Source: a virus
Length of the DNA: 42,273 nt
Strand: one strand, 5' to 3'
Virus record (IMG/VR): IMGVR_UViG_3300023220_000904
Location: 1 to 42,273 of that record
Below the pieces are notes generated by a model, which saw only the letters and a program-made list of their open reading frames with translations, was not told where the DNA came from and did not search any database. The translations under genes were made by a program, and so were the position numbers. Of this stretch, positions 1-7,130 are shown piece by piece. Position 1 is the stretch's first letter. Each line of letters opens with the position of its first letter.

Positions 1-40
1 ATATCGTGACTCTGAAAAAAAAAACAAACTCGGTTTAAAA

Positions 41-226
41 ATGACATTATCAAATCAGGAAAAACCAATGAACTTAAGAATATCTAAAAAAATAGTATCC
101 GACTTTGAAAAGAAATATAAATACGACACAGTAATTACAATCGCATATAATTTCGGACAAATAGATGCGGCATATAAAGTAATCCGGAAATTAATGAAAA
201 GAAACCGAAAAAGTAAAAGATTTTGA
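41..226 (+). CDS. Small basic hypothetical protein (61 aa)
   Basis: I do not recognise this protein. It is lysine/arginine-rich, especially at its C-terminus, with no signal peptide or membrane segment. The ATG is preceded by the same AACTCGGTTTAAAA element that precedes the next gene at 295, which supports this start. There is no clear Shine-Dalgarno sequence. It is the first of four short plus-strand genes at the left edge of the window. Confidence 0.5.
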   Translation: MTLSNQEKPMNLRISKKIVSDFEKKYKYDTVITIAYNFGQIDAAYKVIRKLMKRNRKSKRF

Positions 227-240
227 AATATAAAAACAAA

Positions 241-285
241 ATAAAATCAATAACTTAAGGGTTAATTGTGTGTATAATTAAACTC
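241..285 (+). repeat. Direct repeat, copy 1 (promoter-like)
   Basis: This 45-base stretch recurs at 841-885, exactly 600 bases downstream, with about six mismatches. Both copies end in TGTGTGTATAATTAAACTC, which contains a perfect TATAAT -10-like hexamer (273-278 here). Here it lies about 15 bases before the ATG at 295, so a short-leader promoter for 295-839 is plausible. No good -35 box is visible, so an activator or extended -10 might be needed. Confidence 0.5.
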
Positions 286-294
286 GGTTTAAAA

Positions 295-537
295 ATGAAA
301 TTATTCAAAACCTTCACGATTATTTTAATGCTCTCCGTAATTATCTGGATTTACTATTCATCTCTGAGGGAGGAAACCAATGAGGAATATTGTGAGTCGA
401 TTTACTGGGAGGATGAGGAAAACTGTATATATTTCGAGCCGGGAGTTTTTACAGGCACTCCCGAATTCTGCGACAAGATAATTTTTGAATCTACTCGAAA
501 AGCCTGTTTCAAAGCTATTCAGCGAAATAAAAAATGA
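295..537 (+). CDS. Small membrane-anchored protein (80 aa)
   Basis: I do not recognise the family. Residues about 5-22 form one hydrophobic segment after a short basic start, followed by an acidic region with four cysteines, so it is probably anchored with an exported domain. A GTG at 268 would add nine residues, but it lies inside the promoter-like repeat. The ATG at 295 shares its AACTCGGTTTAAAA leader with the gene at 41 and is preferred. The stop overlaps the next start (ATGA at 534-537), so the two are translationally coupled. Confidence 0.55.
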   Translation: MKLFKTFTIILMLSVIIWIYYSSLREETNEEYCESIYWEDEENCIYFEPGVFTGTPEFCDKIIFESTRKACFKAIQRNKK

Positions 538-839
538 AAAAATTATTAATGGCAATATGTTTAATCATATTCATGGCCGGGCAGATTCAAGCCGGAACTA
601 TCCCTATTGATGATCCAGGTAAGCCTACTGTAAATGAAATGATTATGGAATTATCTAAATATGGCTACCCCTGGATTTATCAGACTGAATACGGATGGTT
701 AGTAAAGGTAGATATCGTATCTGCTTATGATATGGATCTGCAGATCAAATCTGATTATTTAAAGAATCCTTCAGATGCACTTTCTGATGTATTAAGAAAA
801 ACAAAAAACATTTTAAAGAAGATCACCTTTAAAAAGTAA
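534..839 (+). CDS. Secreted hypothetical protein (101 aa)
   Basis: The N-terminus is a typical Sec signal peptide: two lysines, a hydrophobic core and a QIQA-G cleavage site near residue 20. The mature part is about 80 residues with several tyrosines and tryptophans and a lysine-rich end. The family is not recognised. It overlaps the preceding membrane protein by four bases, so the pair may act together at the envelope, for example in exclusion or lysogenic conversion; that is inference. Confidence 0.6.
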   Translation: MKKLLMAICLIIFMAGQIQAGTIPIDDPGKPTVNEMIMELSKYGYPWIYQTEYGWLVKVDIVSAYDMDLQIKSDYLKNPSDALSDVLRKTKNILKKITFKK

Positions 840-840
840 A

Positions 841-885
841 ATAAAATCAATCACTTAACTCTCAAGTGTGTGTATAATTAAACTC
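841..885 (+). repeat. Direct repeat, copy 2 (promoter-like)
   Basis: Second copy of the 241-285 repeat, with the same TGTGTGTATAATTAAACTC end. Here the inner part also forms a short dyad (CACTT...AAGTG). The repeats flank the two-gene unit 295-839, so this may be a duplicated control region or the border of a small cassette. Confidence 0.5.
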
Positions 886-928
886 TTAAACTAAAAAAGC
901 CCGTGTTTAAAGGGATGTAGGGTAACTT

Positions 929-956
929 TGTGTGTATAAATTAAATTATACACACA
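929..956 (+). promoter_or_regulatory. Perfect 11-bp inverted repeat, probable operator
   Basis: TGTGTGTATAA, six bases, then TTATACACACA: a perfect palindrome ending 26 bases before the ATG at 983. The half-site matches the TGTGTGTATAA core of the repeats at 267-277 and 867-877. One DNA-binding protein could therefore recognise all three sites, with a full dyad here and half-sites at the others. The regulator is not identified. Confidence 0.5.
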
Positions 957-982
957 CTTAAAATTTTCAAAAGGAGTTAAAA

Positions 983-1288
983 ATGTTAAAATATTTATCA
1001 CTTATTTTTGTTTTATTGTCTGCGGAAAATACCTCTGCTCATTTTCCTTACGGTGCTGATTATAACGGCTTCCGGCCTCAATATATTCGAGTTGCGTTAT
1101 TATACAGCGGAGAAAAAGTCGAATATGACGCTTGTTCAGGCATAGATAACGAGAAAGCGGCCCGTGAGTATAAGAAAAACGGATTCTGGTTTCTTGGAAA
1201 AGGTAAGATTCATTCAATCAACGGAGTTGAACAAAGTAATCATGATAAATGCAGATTCTGGGTTAAATTAAAGCCTTTAAATCAATAA
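983..1288 (+). CDS. Secreted hypothetical protein (101 aa)
   Basis: A Shine-Dalgarno sequence AAGGAG at 971-976 fixes the ATG. The first ~19 residues are a signal peptide ending in NTSA-H. The mature part is about 80 residues with two cysteines (in DACSG and DKCRF), compatible with one disulfide. The family is not recognised. It is preceded by the 929-956 palindrome and followed by a hairpin at 1291-1319, so it looks like an independently controlled single gene. Confidence 0.6.
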   Translation: MLKYLSLIFVLLSAENTSAHFPYGADYNGFRPQYIRVALLYSGEKVEYDACSGIDNEKAAREYKKNGFWFLGKGKIHSINGVEQSNHDKCRFWVKLKPLNQ

Positions 1289-1290
1289 AA

Positions 1291-1319
1291 CTCAACGGAA
1301 ACTCCCCAGCCCCGTTGAG
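1291..1319 (+). terminator. Hairpin after the secreted-protein gene
   Basis: CTCAACGG and CCGTTGAG form a perfect 8-bp stem around a 13-base loop, three bases after the stop codon. There is no T-run after it, so it is either a weak or Rho-assisted terminator or an mRNA-stabilising hairpin. Confidence 0.4.
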
Positions 1320-1331
1320 CATCGCAAACAG

Positions 1332-1372
1332 TTCTTATTACTATTGTTTACATAGTTGATAGATAATAAGAA
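1332..1372 (+). promoter_or_regulatory. 9-bp inverted repeat upstream of the DciA-like gene
   Basis: TTCTTATTA and TAATAAGAA are perfect 9-base arms 23 bases apart, in the A+T-rich spacer before the ATG at 1424. The dyad could be an operator for the replication gene that follows. A weak promoter-like TTGTTT(17)TAAGAA overlaps it. Confidence 0.35.
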
Positions 1373-1423
1373 TAAATGACGATTATATAACCATCCGCTT
1401 TCCGGATTCAAGAAAAAACTGCA

Positions 1424-1918
1424 ATGGAAAAACAGCTCACCTCGATTGATCAGGCTTTACGGGATTCTTTCAAGGAAAACGGCCATCCTGAATTTTATCA
1501 TTTCAGACGGATCGTGAAATACTGGGAAGTGATCATGGATAAGCTCTCTGAGAAAACAGCACCGAGCAGTCTTAGAAAAAAGGTGCTTTATATTACGGTC
1601 TCTGACTCGGCCTACACCGACACTCTCAGTTATTACGTTGATGAATTGATTAATCTGATTTCCTCTGAGGCGATCTGCGGAGAGGGAGCGGTCAGGAAGA
1701 TTATTTTCCGGACGGGAGAATTACCGACGACATTCATCGTTCCGCCGGAAATCGGAAAAAATGCGAAAAAACTTCCGACGGAACGGAAAGAGACAATATT
1801 ACCTGAAGTCATTCAGGAATCCAATCATATTCAGGATGAGGAGTTAAGAGACATCTTCAGCCGTTACATGAATAAAACAATCAGAAACCAAAGAAAAAAA
1901 ACAGAAGACGTCAATTAA
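1424..1918 (+). CDS. DciA-like (DUF721) helicase-loader homologue
   Basis: 164 aa. Residues ~25-100 match the DUF721/DciA pattern: a Trp-centred helix (VKYWEVI), then TAPSSLRKKVLYITVSDSAY, a long helix, and VRKIIFRTGELP, which corresponds to the usual strand ending ...I.FR.G. DciA is the ancestral bacterial factor that loads or operates the replicative helicase DnaB; phages more often carry DnaC/DnaI-type loaders. The C-terminal ~60 residues are charged and probably disordered. Together with the Rep gene this suggests the element directs host DnaB to its own origin (inference). The family call rests on pattern reading only. Confidence 0.65.
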   Translation: MEKQLTSIDQALRDSFKENGHPEFYHFRRIVKYWEVIMDKLSEKTAPSSLRKKVLYITVSDSAYTDTLSYYVDELINLISSEAICGEGAVRKIIFRTGELPTTFIVPPEIGKNAKKLPTERKETILPEVIQESNHIQDEELRDIFSRYMNKTIRNQRKKTEDVN

Positions 1919-1971
1919 CCAGGAAACATTTTAAGATATTCAGCATTCCGATTTTCAGCCTGAACCGTGCT

Positions 1972-2211
1972 GTGAAAGGTGAAGAAGTTTTAAAAAAGTA
2001 TATTTACCCAGCCTACACCTGCGCTGAATTGATTCAGATGCGTGAAAACGCCTTTCGCGGATTATCTATCAAAGATATTCAGGATTACAATTCTTATCTG
2101 TTTTCCGGAAGAGAACCCGGTCTATACTTACCCCAGGCGGAAATGTATGCGGCGAGTATTATATTCTGGTTAGAACAGAAATACATCAAGCCGGAAGATT
2201 TAAAGTTATAG
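1972..2211 (+). CDS. Hypothetical protein (79 aa), GTG start
   Basis: I do not recognise it. It is mainly helical with several aromatic residues and no signal peptide. It begins with GTG 53 bases after the DciA-like gene in the same direction, so it may share that transcript. Its last 26 bases overlap the 3' end of the convergent late operon, and no terminator is visible between the two. Confidence 0.45.
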   Translation: MKGEEVLKKYIYPAYTCAELIQMRENAFRGLSIKDIQDYNSYLFSGREPGLYLPQAEMYAASIIFWLEQKYIKPEDLKL

Positions 2212-2509
2212 CGGAAGCCGGGAGTTGATAACCTGCCTTCTCCATATTTTTCCGTTCATACCAGAGGGTAAATCCCGCGATAAATATAAAAGCGCAGATC
2301 AAGAAAATCACGATAGTATGAAATACCCGGATTCTAAGCCGTTGTGTAGGTCCCCGAACGATCTGATTCTTCTGCCCTTGGTAAAAAACCAGACAGATCA
2401 CGACCAAGGCTATCAGAATCACCACCAGCCCGAAGTTCTCGCTTAACAGCAGATAGATCGATCTGTAACCGTACCAGAGCGCGATGGCGTTGAATACCTC
2501 TCCGAACAT
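2186..2509 (-). CDS. Two-TM membrane protein (107 aa), last gene of late operon
   Basis: Two hydrophobic segments, at residues ~24-43 and ~62-83, are joined by a basic loop with several arginines. Small two-TM proteins at the end of a late operon are sometimes holins, but nothing specific supports that here and no endolysin is recognised nearby. It follows the YdjM-like gene by 9 bases. Confidence 0.55.
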   Translation of the reverse strand: MFGEVFNAIALWYGYRSIYLLLSENFGLVVILIALVVICLVFYQGQKNQIVRGPTQRLRIRVFHTIVIFLICAFIFIAGFTLWYERKNMEKAGYQLPASAITLNLPA

Positions 2510-2518
2510 GATTTCTCC

Positions 2519-3028
2519 TTAAAGCGGATTGAGTTTAACGAACCAGGCTTTTCCGAGCTGCCAGGGGAAAATCCCGTCCAGCAGCAGATGAATGACCACT
2601 CCCAGGGCAAAGCCTCTGAGCATGGCCGGCAGCAGATATTCTTGTAAAGACGGTAGCCAGTCGGTTCCGTAGGGTAGAAAAGACAGCAGACAGAGACCGA
2701 GCGGAATCCAGTATTTATGAGTCAGTCCCCGGTGTTTGGAGCCTTGAGTCAGTAGCGAGACCAGACCGATCAGAGCCGCTATCAGCCAGAACAGAGAAAT
2801 CTCCCAGATTTTCCCGGCGATAATCAGAAACAGTGAGGTTCCTCCTCCGATTCTACCGAACCAGCGGGCCGGGATCGAGCCGGTGTCCAGGTCAGGAAAT
2901 TGTGAGCCGACAACCACTCCTCCGGCCAGAGCGAGATTGTACGCTCCCGGCGCATCCAGGAACAGACCCAGAGCAAAAGCCGCCGCCCCTCCGATTAGTC
3001 CTGCGCTCCAGTGAAATTTAAAGTTCAT
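2519..3028 (-). CDS. YdjM-type membrane-bound metal-dependent hydrolase family
   Basis: 169 aa with about four hydrophobic segments. Two motifs fit the YdjM/DUF457 membrane hydrolase family: QFPDLDT after the first membrane segment, and KHRGLTHKY near the middle. A third, GVVIHLLLDGIFPW, lies near the C-terminus. The Asp and His residues are presumed metal ligands; the substrate is unknown for the family. Its start overlaps the end of a 41-aa membrane ORF (3018-3143), so translation is coupled. Confidence 0.7.
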   Translation of the reverse strand: MNFKFHWSAGLIGGAAAFALGLFLDAPGAYNLALAGGVVVGSQFPDLDTGSIPARWFGRIGGGTSLFLIIAGKIWEISLFWLIAALIGLVSLLTQGSKHRGLTHKYWIPLGLCLLSFLPYGTDWLPSLQEYLLPAMLRGFALGVVIHLLLDGIFPWQLGKAWFVKLNPL

Positions 3029-3143
3029 AAATTATATAAATAAATGTACTTAAAAATACTGATACAAAAAACACAGTAAATGTGACGACTATTTTAGTCA
3101 AATCTCTTACCCTTTCTATCTCGTCTGTCTCACCTTTTATCAT
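3018..3143 (-). CDS. Small single-TM protein (41 aa)
   Basis: A short ORF with an acidic/basic N-terminus (about 17 residues) followed by a ~20-residue hydrophobic segment rich in Val, Phe and Ile. Its stop overlaps the ATG of the YdjM-like gene by 11 bases, which favours it being real and coupled. Function unknown; a small holin-like or regulatory membrane peptide is possible. Confidence 0.45.
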   Translation of the reverse strand: MIKGETDEIERVRDLTKIVVTFTVFFVSVFLSTFIYIIYEL

Positions 3144-3162
3144 ACTGGAACCATTTTTATCT

Positions 3163-3270
3163 TTAGTAAAAAATTAACTCTGATATATTTATTCCCAGAT
3201 AACCAAGTATCACCGTCGCACCGACACAGAAGCACACGATTTTTATTAACTTCCAAAGAATTCCGAACAT
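3163..3270 (-). CDS. Small hydrophobic peptide (35 aa)
   Basis: It begins MFGILWK, contains one membrane-spanning stretch and ends after 35 codons. It begins only 9 bases after the secreted protein at 3279-3791 ends and lies 19 bases before the next micro-ORF, so it fits the tight packing of the operon. It explains most of the apparent gap between 3144 and 3278. Confidence 0.4.
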   Translation of the reverse strand: MFGILWKLIKIVCFCVGATVILGYLGINISELIFY

Positions 3271-3278
3271 AATTTTAT

Positions 3279-3791
3279 TTAATAAATCTCATATTTTCGT
3301 TTACAGCTTCGAGCGAATTTCTTTTTACGGAGTCGGACCTGTTTAAAATGAAGCACCTGCCAGTCTTTGACCCAGGATCGGTTTTTTTCCACCAGTAAGG
3401 TGTTTTTTCCTCTGGTGATCACGTAGGTTTCGGCCAGTCCGGGTTGATAGCCTCCGGAGATCACCACCAGCGAACCGCTGAACCAGAAATTCCCGTTGAG
3501 ATCGGGAGTTCCGTCCACGGTCAGCCCTGGCCATAATACTCGAAGCAGCAGGTCACGAACAGACGGTCTCAGTTGATAACGGGATTGCTGATCACCTAGC
3601 GGCGAGCGGTAGAAGTATTTAAAAGATAAATCCGATTTATCCACTAGCGGATCGGATTTACTGACATCATAAAGACAGACTTTATCTCCGGGAGCGAACT
3701 CCGTCCCCCATGGTATTTTTTTCCGAGCCGTCGCCGGAGTCGAAAAACCGAGGGTGATCAGGATCAGAAAAGTTACAAGGAAATGATACAT
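3279..3791 (-). CDS. Secreted hypothetical protein (170 aa)
   Basis: An N-terminal signal peptide ends around the ATARK site near residue 22. The mature protein has a very basic C-terminus. A segment reading LVVISGGYQPG weakly recalls the SGYR region of M15-type murein peptidases, but the HxxG-D zinc motif of that family is absent, so I do not call it an endolysin. It starts one base after the stop of the preceding four-TM protein gene. Confidence 0.55.
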   Translation of the reverse strand: MYHFLVTFLILITLGFSTPATARKKIPWGTEFAPGDKVCLYDVSKSDPLVDKSDLSFKYFYRSPLGDQQSRYQLRPSVRDLLLRVLWPGLTVDGTPDLNGNFWFSGSLVVISGGYQPGLAETYVITRGKNTLLVEKNRSWVKDWQVLHFKQVRLRKKKFARSCKRKYEIY

Positions 3792-3792
3792 T

Positions 3793-4335
3793 TCAGTAGT
3801 TATTATTTGATTCGATTTCAGATTCCAGATTTCCCACGAAGAAGCAGATGGTGATCAGAATCAGAGCCGGGATGAAGGCCCACATATAACCGTAAGTGAT
3901 ATTCGCGTAAGTGTAAGGCTTACAGGAGGCGATGGAGTCGATATTCTGCAGAGACCAGAAACCGTACGTCTGATAGGCCAGATAATGACCGCAAAGCCCG
4001 ACTCCCAGTAATCTGAGCAGACGTCCTCCGGTCAGCGGCACCAGCAGAAAGGTCTGGAAAATAAAAAAACAGACCAGCATGATCAGAAAATAAGAGAGCG
4101 GAGAATTCAGCTCGATCTTTCCTTCACAATGGCCGTGAATCCCGTCTATAAAAGAGATACAGGCTCCGGCGGACATCGAGAACAGCAAGGCCCCGTAAAA
4201 AGTGAAGTAAGCCTGGTAGATTCCGCCCACATAATCCTGAAATCTTTGAATCAGCTCGTTAAGCTTCTGATAATGTCTTATCCAGAAGCTTTTAAAACGA
4301 TTCTCGGCGATCAGTTCTCCAGTCGTCTCACGCAT
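3793..4335 (-). CDS. Multi-spanning membrane protein (180 aa)
   Basis: It has an ~35-residue soluble N-terminus and about four hydrophobic segments, at residues ~40-62, ~80-100, ~105-120 and ~148-168. Several cysteines lie in the loops. The family is not recognised. Its start lies inside the 3' end of the FGE-like gene (25-base overlap), so the two are co-translated and may form one membrane complex. Confidence 0.6.
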   Translation of the reverse strand: MRETTGELIAENRFKSFWIRHYQKLNELIQRFQDYVGGIYQAYFTFYGALLFSMSAGACISFIDGIHGHCEGKIELNSPLSYFLIMLVCFFIFQTFLLVPLTGGRLLRLLGVGLCGHYLAYQTYGFWSLQNIDSIASCKPYTYANITYGYMWAFIPALILITICFFVGNLESEIESNNNY

Positions 4336-5159
4336 AACAAACTTAAATTTATATCGTTGTAGCCGTTATCTCGGTAAACCTTCTGATCCGTGCCGGGTAC
4401 GAAGACCCCGTAATCATCACCGAACATGAATGAGAACATACCGCCGTCTCTGAAATCCGAAGTCCAGAGGGCGATATTCGGATAGATATTGAGTTCCAGA
4501 TTGCTTTTAGCGATTTTACCGAATCGGCTTTTGACGTTATTGACATCGGTATAATTATAAGCCCAGGCCAGTTCCCGATAGCTGGGCAGACGTCCGCCCA
4601 ACCCGGCGCAGTATCCGGCGGCTTCATCATGATCAATATCGGAGATCGGATAATACATTTCTTTTTTACCCTGCTCGCTTCTCTGGTAGAACTGATGGTC
4701 GGTGACGTAATATTTCTGCATCAGCAGACCGTTACCCAGATAAAACCAGTGTTCCTTTAAAGCTTCATTCCCTTTAAAGACAGAATGCCGCCCGGTTCCG
4801 ATCAGCCCCAGTTTTTCCGCTATCGAAGGCGCGAATGCATTCTCCGCCGATTTCTCTTTCCAAGGTTGTTTGGGCAGACTGCCGACGTTTTTTATAAAAT
4901 CAAAAGCACTGGAATAAATAATCAATTCCTGTAATTCTTTTTTATATTTCCTAGATTCTTCCGGGTAGATGATCGGAAAGAATAAAGCCCCGACAAAAAC
5001 CAGAATGGCGAACATCCAGCAAAGAATTAAAACCAGACGACTGACACTCATCAAAGCCCCGGAGGTGTTATCCACCGATGTATAATCACTGATGTTATTA
5101 TCAGCGGACGGACAGTCTAACCGATGCTGCGGCGTCTCAAGCGATTCTCTCATTCCCAT
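4311..5159 (-). CDS. Membrane-anchored FGE/SUMF1-like (C-type-lectin fold) protein
   Basis: 282 aa. Residues ~41-64 are a transmembrane anchor. The C-terminal part (from ~125) has the formylglycine-generating-enzyme-like pattern: YPISDIDHDEAAGYCAGL, then GGRLPSYRELAWA (the usual RLPTEAEWE motif), ALWTSDFRDGG, and a final LLCVRR (usual GFRCVR). The paired catalytic cysteines of true FGE are not seen, so it is probably a binding domain and not an enzyme. A strong Shine-Dalgarno sequence (AGGAGAG, 4 bases spacing) supports the ATG at 5159, inside the end of the patatin-like gene. Such folds also serve as receptor-binding or DGR targets, but no reverse transcriptase is present. Confidence 0.6.
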   Translation of the reverse strand: MGMRESLETPQHRLDCPSADNNISDYTSVDNTSGALMSVSRLVLILCWMFAILVFVGALFFPIIYPEESRKYKKELQELIIYSSAFDFIKNVGSLPKQPWKEKSAENAFAPSIAEKLGLIGTGRHSVFKGNEALKEHWFYLGNGLLMQKYYVTDHQFYQRSEQGKKEMYYPISDIDHDEAAGYCAGLGGRLPSYRELAWAYNYTDVNNVKSRFGKIAKSNLELNIYPNIALWTSDFRDGGMFSFMFGDDYGVFVPGTDQKVYRDNGYNDINLSLLCVRRLEN

Positions 5160-6492
5160 TTTTCTCTCCTGTAATATTCAGGTTATCGATCTGTCCGGAA
5201 CCGCTGTTGATGCCGGCGATTCTGGCTTCATCGGAAGTATCGTTGGCCACGATCCAGTCTATCGGCTCGCATTCCAGCCTTAGATATTTGATTTTATAAT
5301 CGGCCTCCTTCAGTTTTGCGATGGTGGCTTCCACTCTTTTATCATAAACGAAGTGGCTGGCTGTCCGTGTCGCTTTGACTGTCGCTCCGGAGCCTTCTTT
5401 GTTCAGGGTTTTGGCTCCTTCCGGGTTAATTCTTACCGGAGTCCCGATGGAGGTTATGGACATATTTTTATTATCGGGTGAGAGACAGAAACTGAGAACA
5501 TCGTTTTTTTCCACCGCTCCCAGAAAGACGGACTCGCCTTTGATGGTTTCCCGTTGGCTGTATCCGACTTTGGTTATGGCTGAATCCTCCACCGCTGTGT
5601 AGATTTCCATATCCTGATTTCCACCGGAATAATGAACGGATATTTTCATATCGGCCTGCATCACCGTGATCTGTAAAGCGGTCAGTACATCTTTCATTCT
5701 GAGATCGGCTTTACTTCTGGTGAATAATTTTCTCAAAGCCGCCGTCGCTTTTTTAGCGTTGTAGCCGCTTTGATAAGGTTTGAATTTAGAGACCACCGAC
5801 CGGGCCACCTTCGAGACGAACCCCGGAGAATGTATTTTCCTCCAGTCATTGATCCACCAGTCCGTCAGCGTTTTGTAATCAATCCCGACGGAGATAGCGG
5901 CGGCGATGATCGCTCCGTCCCCCTGTCCGGTGATGATGTCATAATAACGATAGATTTCCCGATCAAGCTGGTGTTCAAGCTGCATCGCTTTGGAGATCAT
6001 GCCCAGACCTCTGGCCCAGCAGCCGGTATAATCGAAGGTCAGAATCCTTTTACCGTTGATATTCCGATAAGAAATCTCCTGATTACGAAGAGCGTCTATT
6101 TTCCCCTGATTCAAGGCGACTCTGGTTTCCTGTCTTTTCTGCAGAAGTCCGAAAACAGGCAGACGTTTTTTAGGAACATCCGGTTTTTTAGGCACCAACT
6201 CCAGTTTAGGCGGTGGCGGAGTTTCCTTTTTAATCTCTGATTTCTTCTCTTCTTTCTCACCTTCCAGCAGCAGATAAAAGCCCACCTGAATCACGGAATT
6301 AATCGGACTGTTATATTTCAGAATATAATTAGGCGGTTTCAGAGCGTGGGTCAGATTCTGGCGTACACCGTCCGGGGTTTCGGCCTGAATCTTTTTAACG
6401 TCGTAGTTCACGATTTCAGGCAGAGCGATTTCCTGCTGACCGTAGATCGGAACTTGAAACTTTCTCGTTTTTAACAGTAATCGGTTTTGCAT
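5137..6492 (-). CDS. Patatin-like protein with lost catalytic serine
   Basis: 451 aa. After a ~75-residue N-terminal domain and a Pro/Lys-rich linker (~83-112), residues ~149-215 follow the patatin core. ILTFDYTGCWARGLG occupies the place of the DGGGxRG oxyanion loop. YDIITGQGDGAIIAA occupies the place of FDxIxGTSTGG, so the nucleophile Ser becomes Gly (position ~191). No DGG/DGA motif for the catalytic Asp is obvious. The enzyme activity (phospholipase/acyl hydrolase) is therefore probably lost and the fold reused, perhaps structurally or for lipid binding. It overlaps its neighbours by 77 and 23 bases. The family call is from motif spacing only. Confidence 0.5.
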   Translation of the reverse strand: MQNRLLLKTRKFQVPIYGQQEIALPEIVNYDVKKIQAETPDGVRQNLTHALKPPNYILKYNSPINSVIQVGFYLLLEGEKEEKKSEIKKETPPPPKLELVPKKPDVPKKRLPVFGLLQKRQETRVALNQGKIDALRNQEISYRNINGKRILTFDYTGCWARGLGMISKAMQLEHQLDREIYRYYDIITGQGDGAIIAAAISVGIDYKTLTDWWINDWRKIHSPGFVSKVARSVVSKFKPYQSGYNAKKATAALRKLFTRSKADLRMKDVLTALQITVMQADMKISVHYSGGNQDMEIYTAVEDSAITKVGYSQRETIKGESVFLGAVEKNDVLSFCLSPDNKNMSITSIGTPVRINPEGAKTLNKEGSGATVKATRTASHFVYDKRVEATIAKLKEADYKIKYLRLECEPIDWIVANDTSDEARIAGINSGSGQIDNLNITGEKNGNERIA

Positions 6493-6904
6493 ATTTCCCT
6501 CCGGAAATCGGTTTTAATTTAAGTTCGTAAAAATCCAGAAAATTAATAGTTTCAAGAGTAGGCTCTTTCAGAATATCGGCTTTCTTACCGTCGATTTCCA
6601 GAATCAGAGCCGGAGAATGAGCCTGCCGTTTACGGATCAAGCTGATGTTCTCACTGATGATAATCCGACTGAATCCCGGCAGCAGTTTTTCCAAAGAGTC
6701 TAACACGTTTAAGAGGTTCCAGGGCATTTTATTTTCATAAGCCGGACCGACGGCGGCCAGTTCGTCATGTTCCAGAAACAGCTCCTCGCAGACGTCGGAT
6801 GAAAAGCAGAAGGAACTGCCGATCTCTTCCAGCCGCCAGCAGCGTTCACTTAATGGGTTGCCGCCTGTTCTCTGTCTGTTTTTAGAGCCGATGATCTTGA
6901 TCAT
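6416..6904 (-). CDS. Hypothetical tail-region protein (162 aa)
   Basis: I do not recognise this. It is a soluble mixed alpha/beta protein without signal peptide or membrane segment. Its end overlaps the start of the patatin-like gene by 77 bases, a long overlap that suggests either co-translation or that the patatin-like protein starts further in. It follows a coiled-coil/TM protein by two bases. Confidence 0.5.
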   Translation of the reverse strand: MIKIIGSKNRQRTGGNPLSERCWRLEEIGSSFCFSSDVCEELFLEHDELAAVGPAYENKMPWNLLNVLDSLEKLLPGFSRIIISENISLIRKRQAHSPALILEIDGKKADILKEPTLETINFLDFYELKLKPISGGKYAKPITVKNEKVSSSDLRSAGNRSA

Positions 6905-6906
6905 GA

Positions 6907-7128
6907 TTAAATCAGAAGTTTAATTAAAACTCCGCTGCTGATAATCAGATTAAAGCCGACCATCCACCTTAAGAGATTAATATCACCTTGCATTTTCATG
7001 ATTTTATTTTCCAAAGAAACAAACTTGTCATCATATTCCGTAATTGATTCTGCCGCTTTTCGGGCTTTTCCCTCATCTGCTCCGGCATCAATCAAGGCAT
7101 CATAAATTTCAGTCACCATCGTTGTCAT
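6907..7128 (-). CDS. Coiled-coil protein with C-terminal TM (DUF1640-like), paralogue 1
   Basis: 73 aa. Its N-terminus, MTTMVTEIYDALIDAGADE, is almost identical to that of the 8138-8398 protein. A short coiled coil follows, then a C-terminal hydrophobic segment ending IKLLI. The architecture resembles bacterial DUF1640/CCDC90-type proteins. In phage tail operons such proteins have no established role; membrane docking or holin-like activity is possible. The third relative is at 11809-12081. Confidence 0.55.
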   Translation of the reverse strand: MTTMVTEIYDALIDAGADEGKARKAAESITEYDDKFVSLENKIMKMQGDINLLRWMVGFNLIISSGVLIKLLI

Positions 7129-7130
7129 TC

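Noticed and set aside
268-294. GTG start for the 80-aa membrane protein
   Set aside because: It falls within the repeated TGTGTGTATAAT element, and the ATG at 295 has the same leader as the gene at 41.
3279-3791. M15-type endolysin
   Set aside because: Only a SGGYQPG resemblance; the zinc-binding histidine/aspartate motif is missing.
4311-5159. Diversity-generating retroelement target
   Set aside because: The lectin-like fold would fit, but there is no reverse transcriptase and no matching template repeat in the window.
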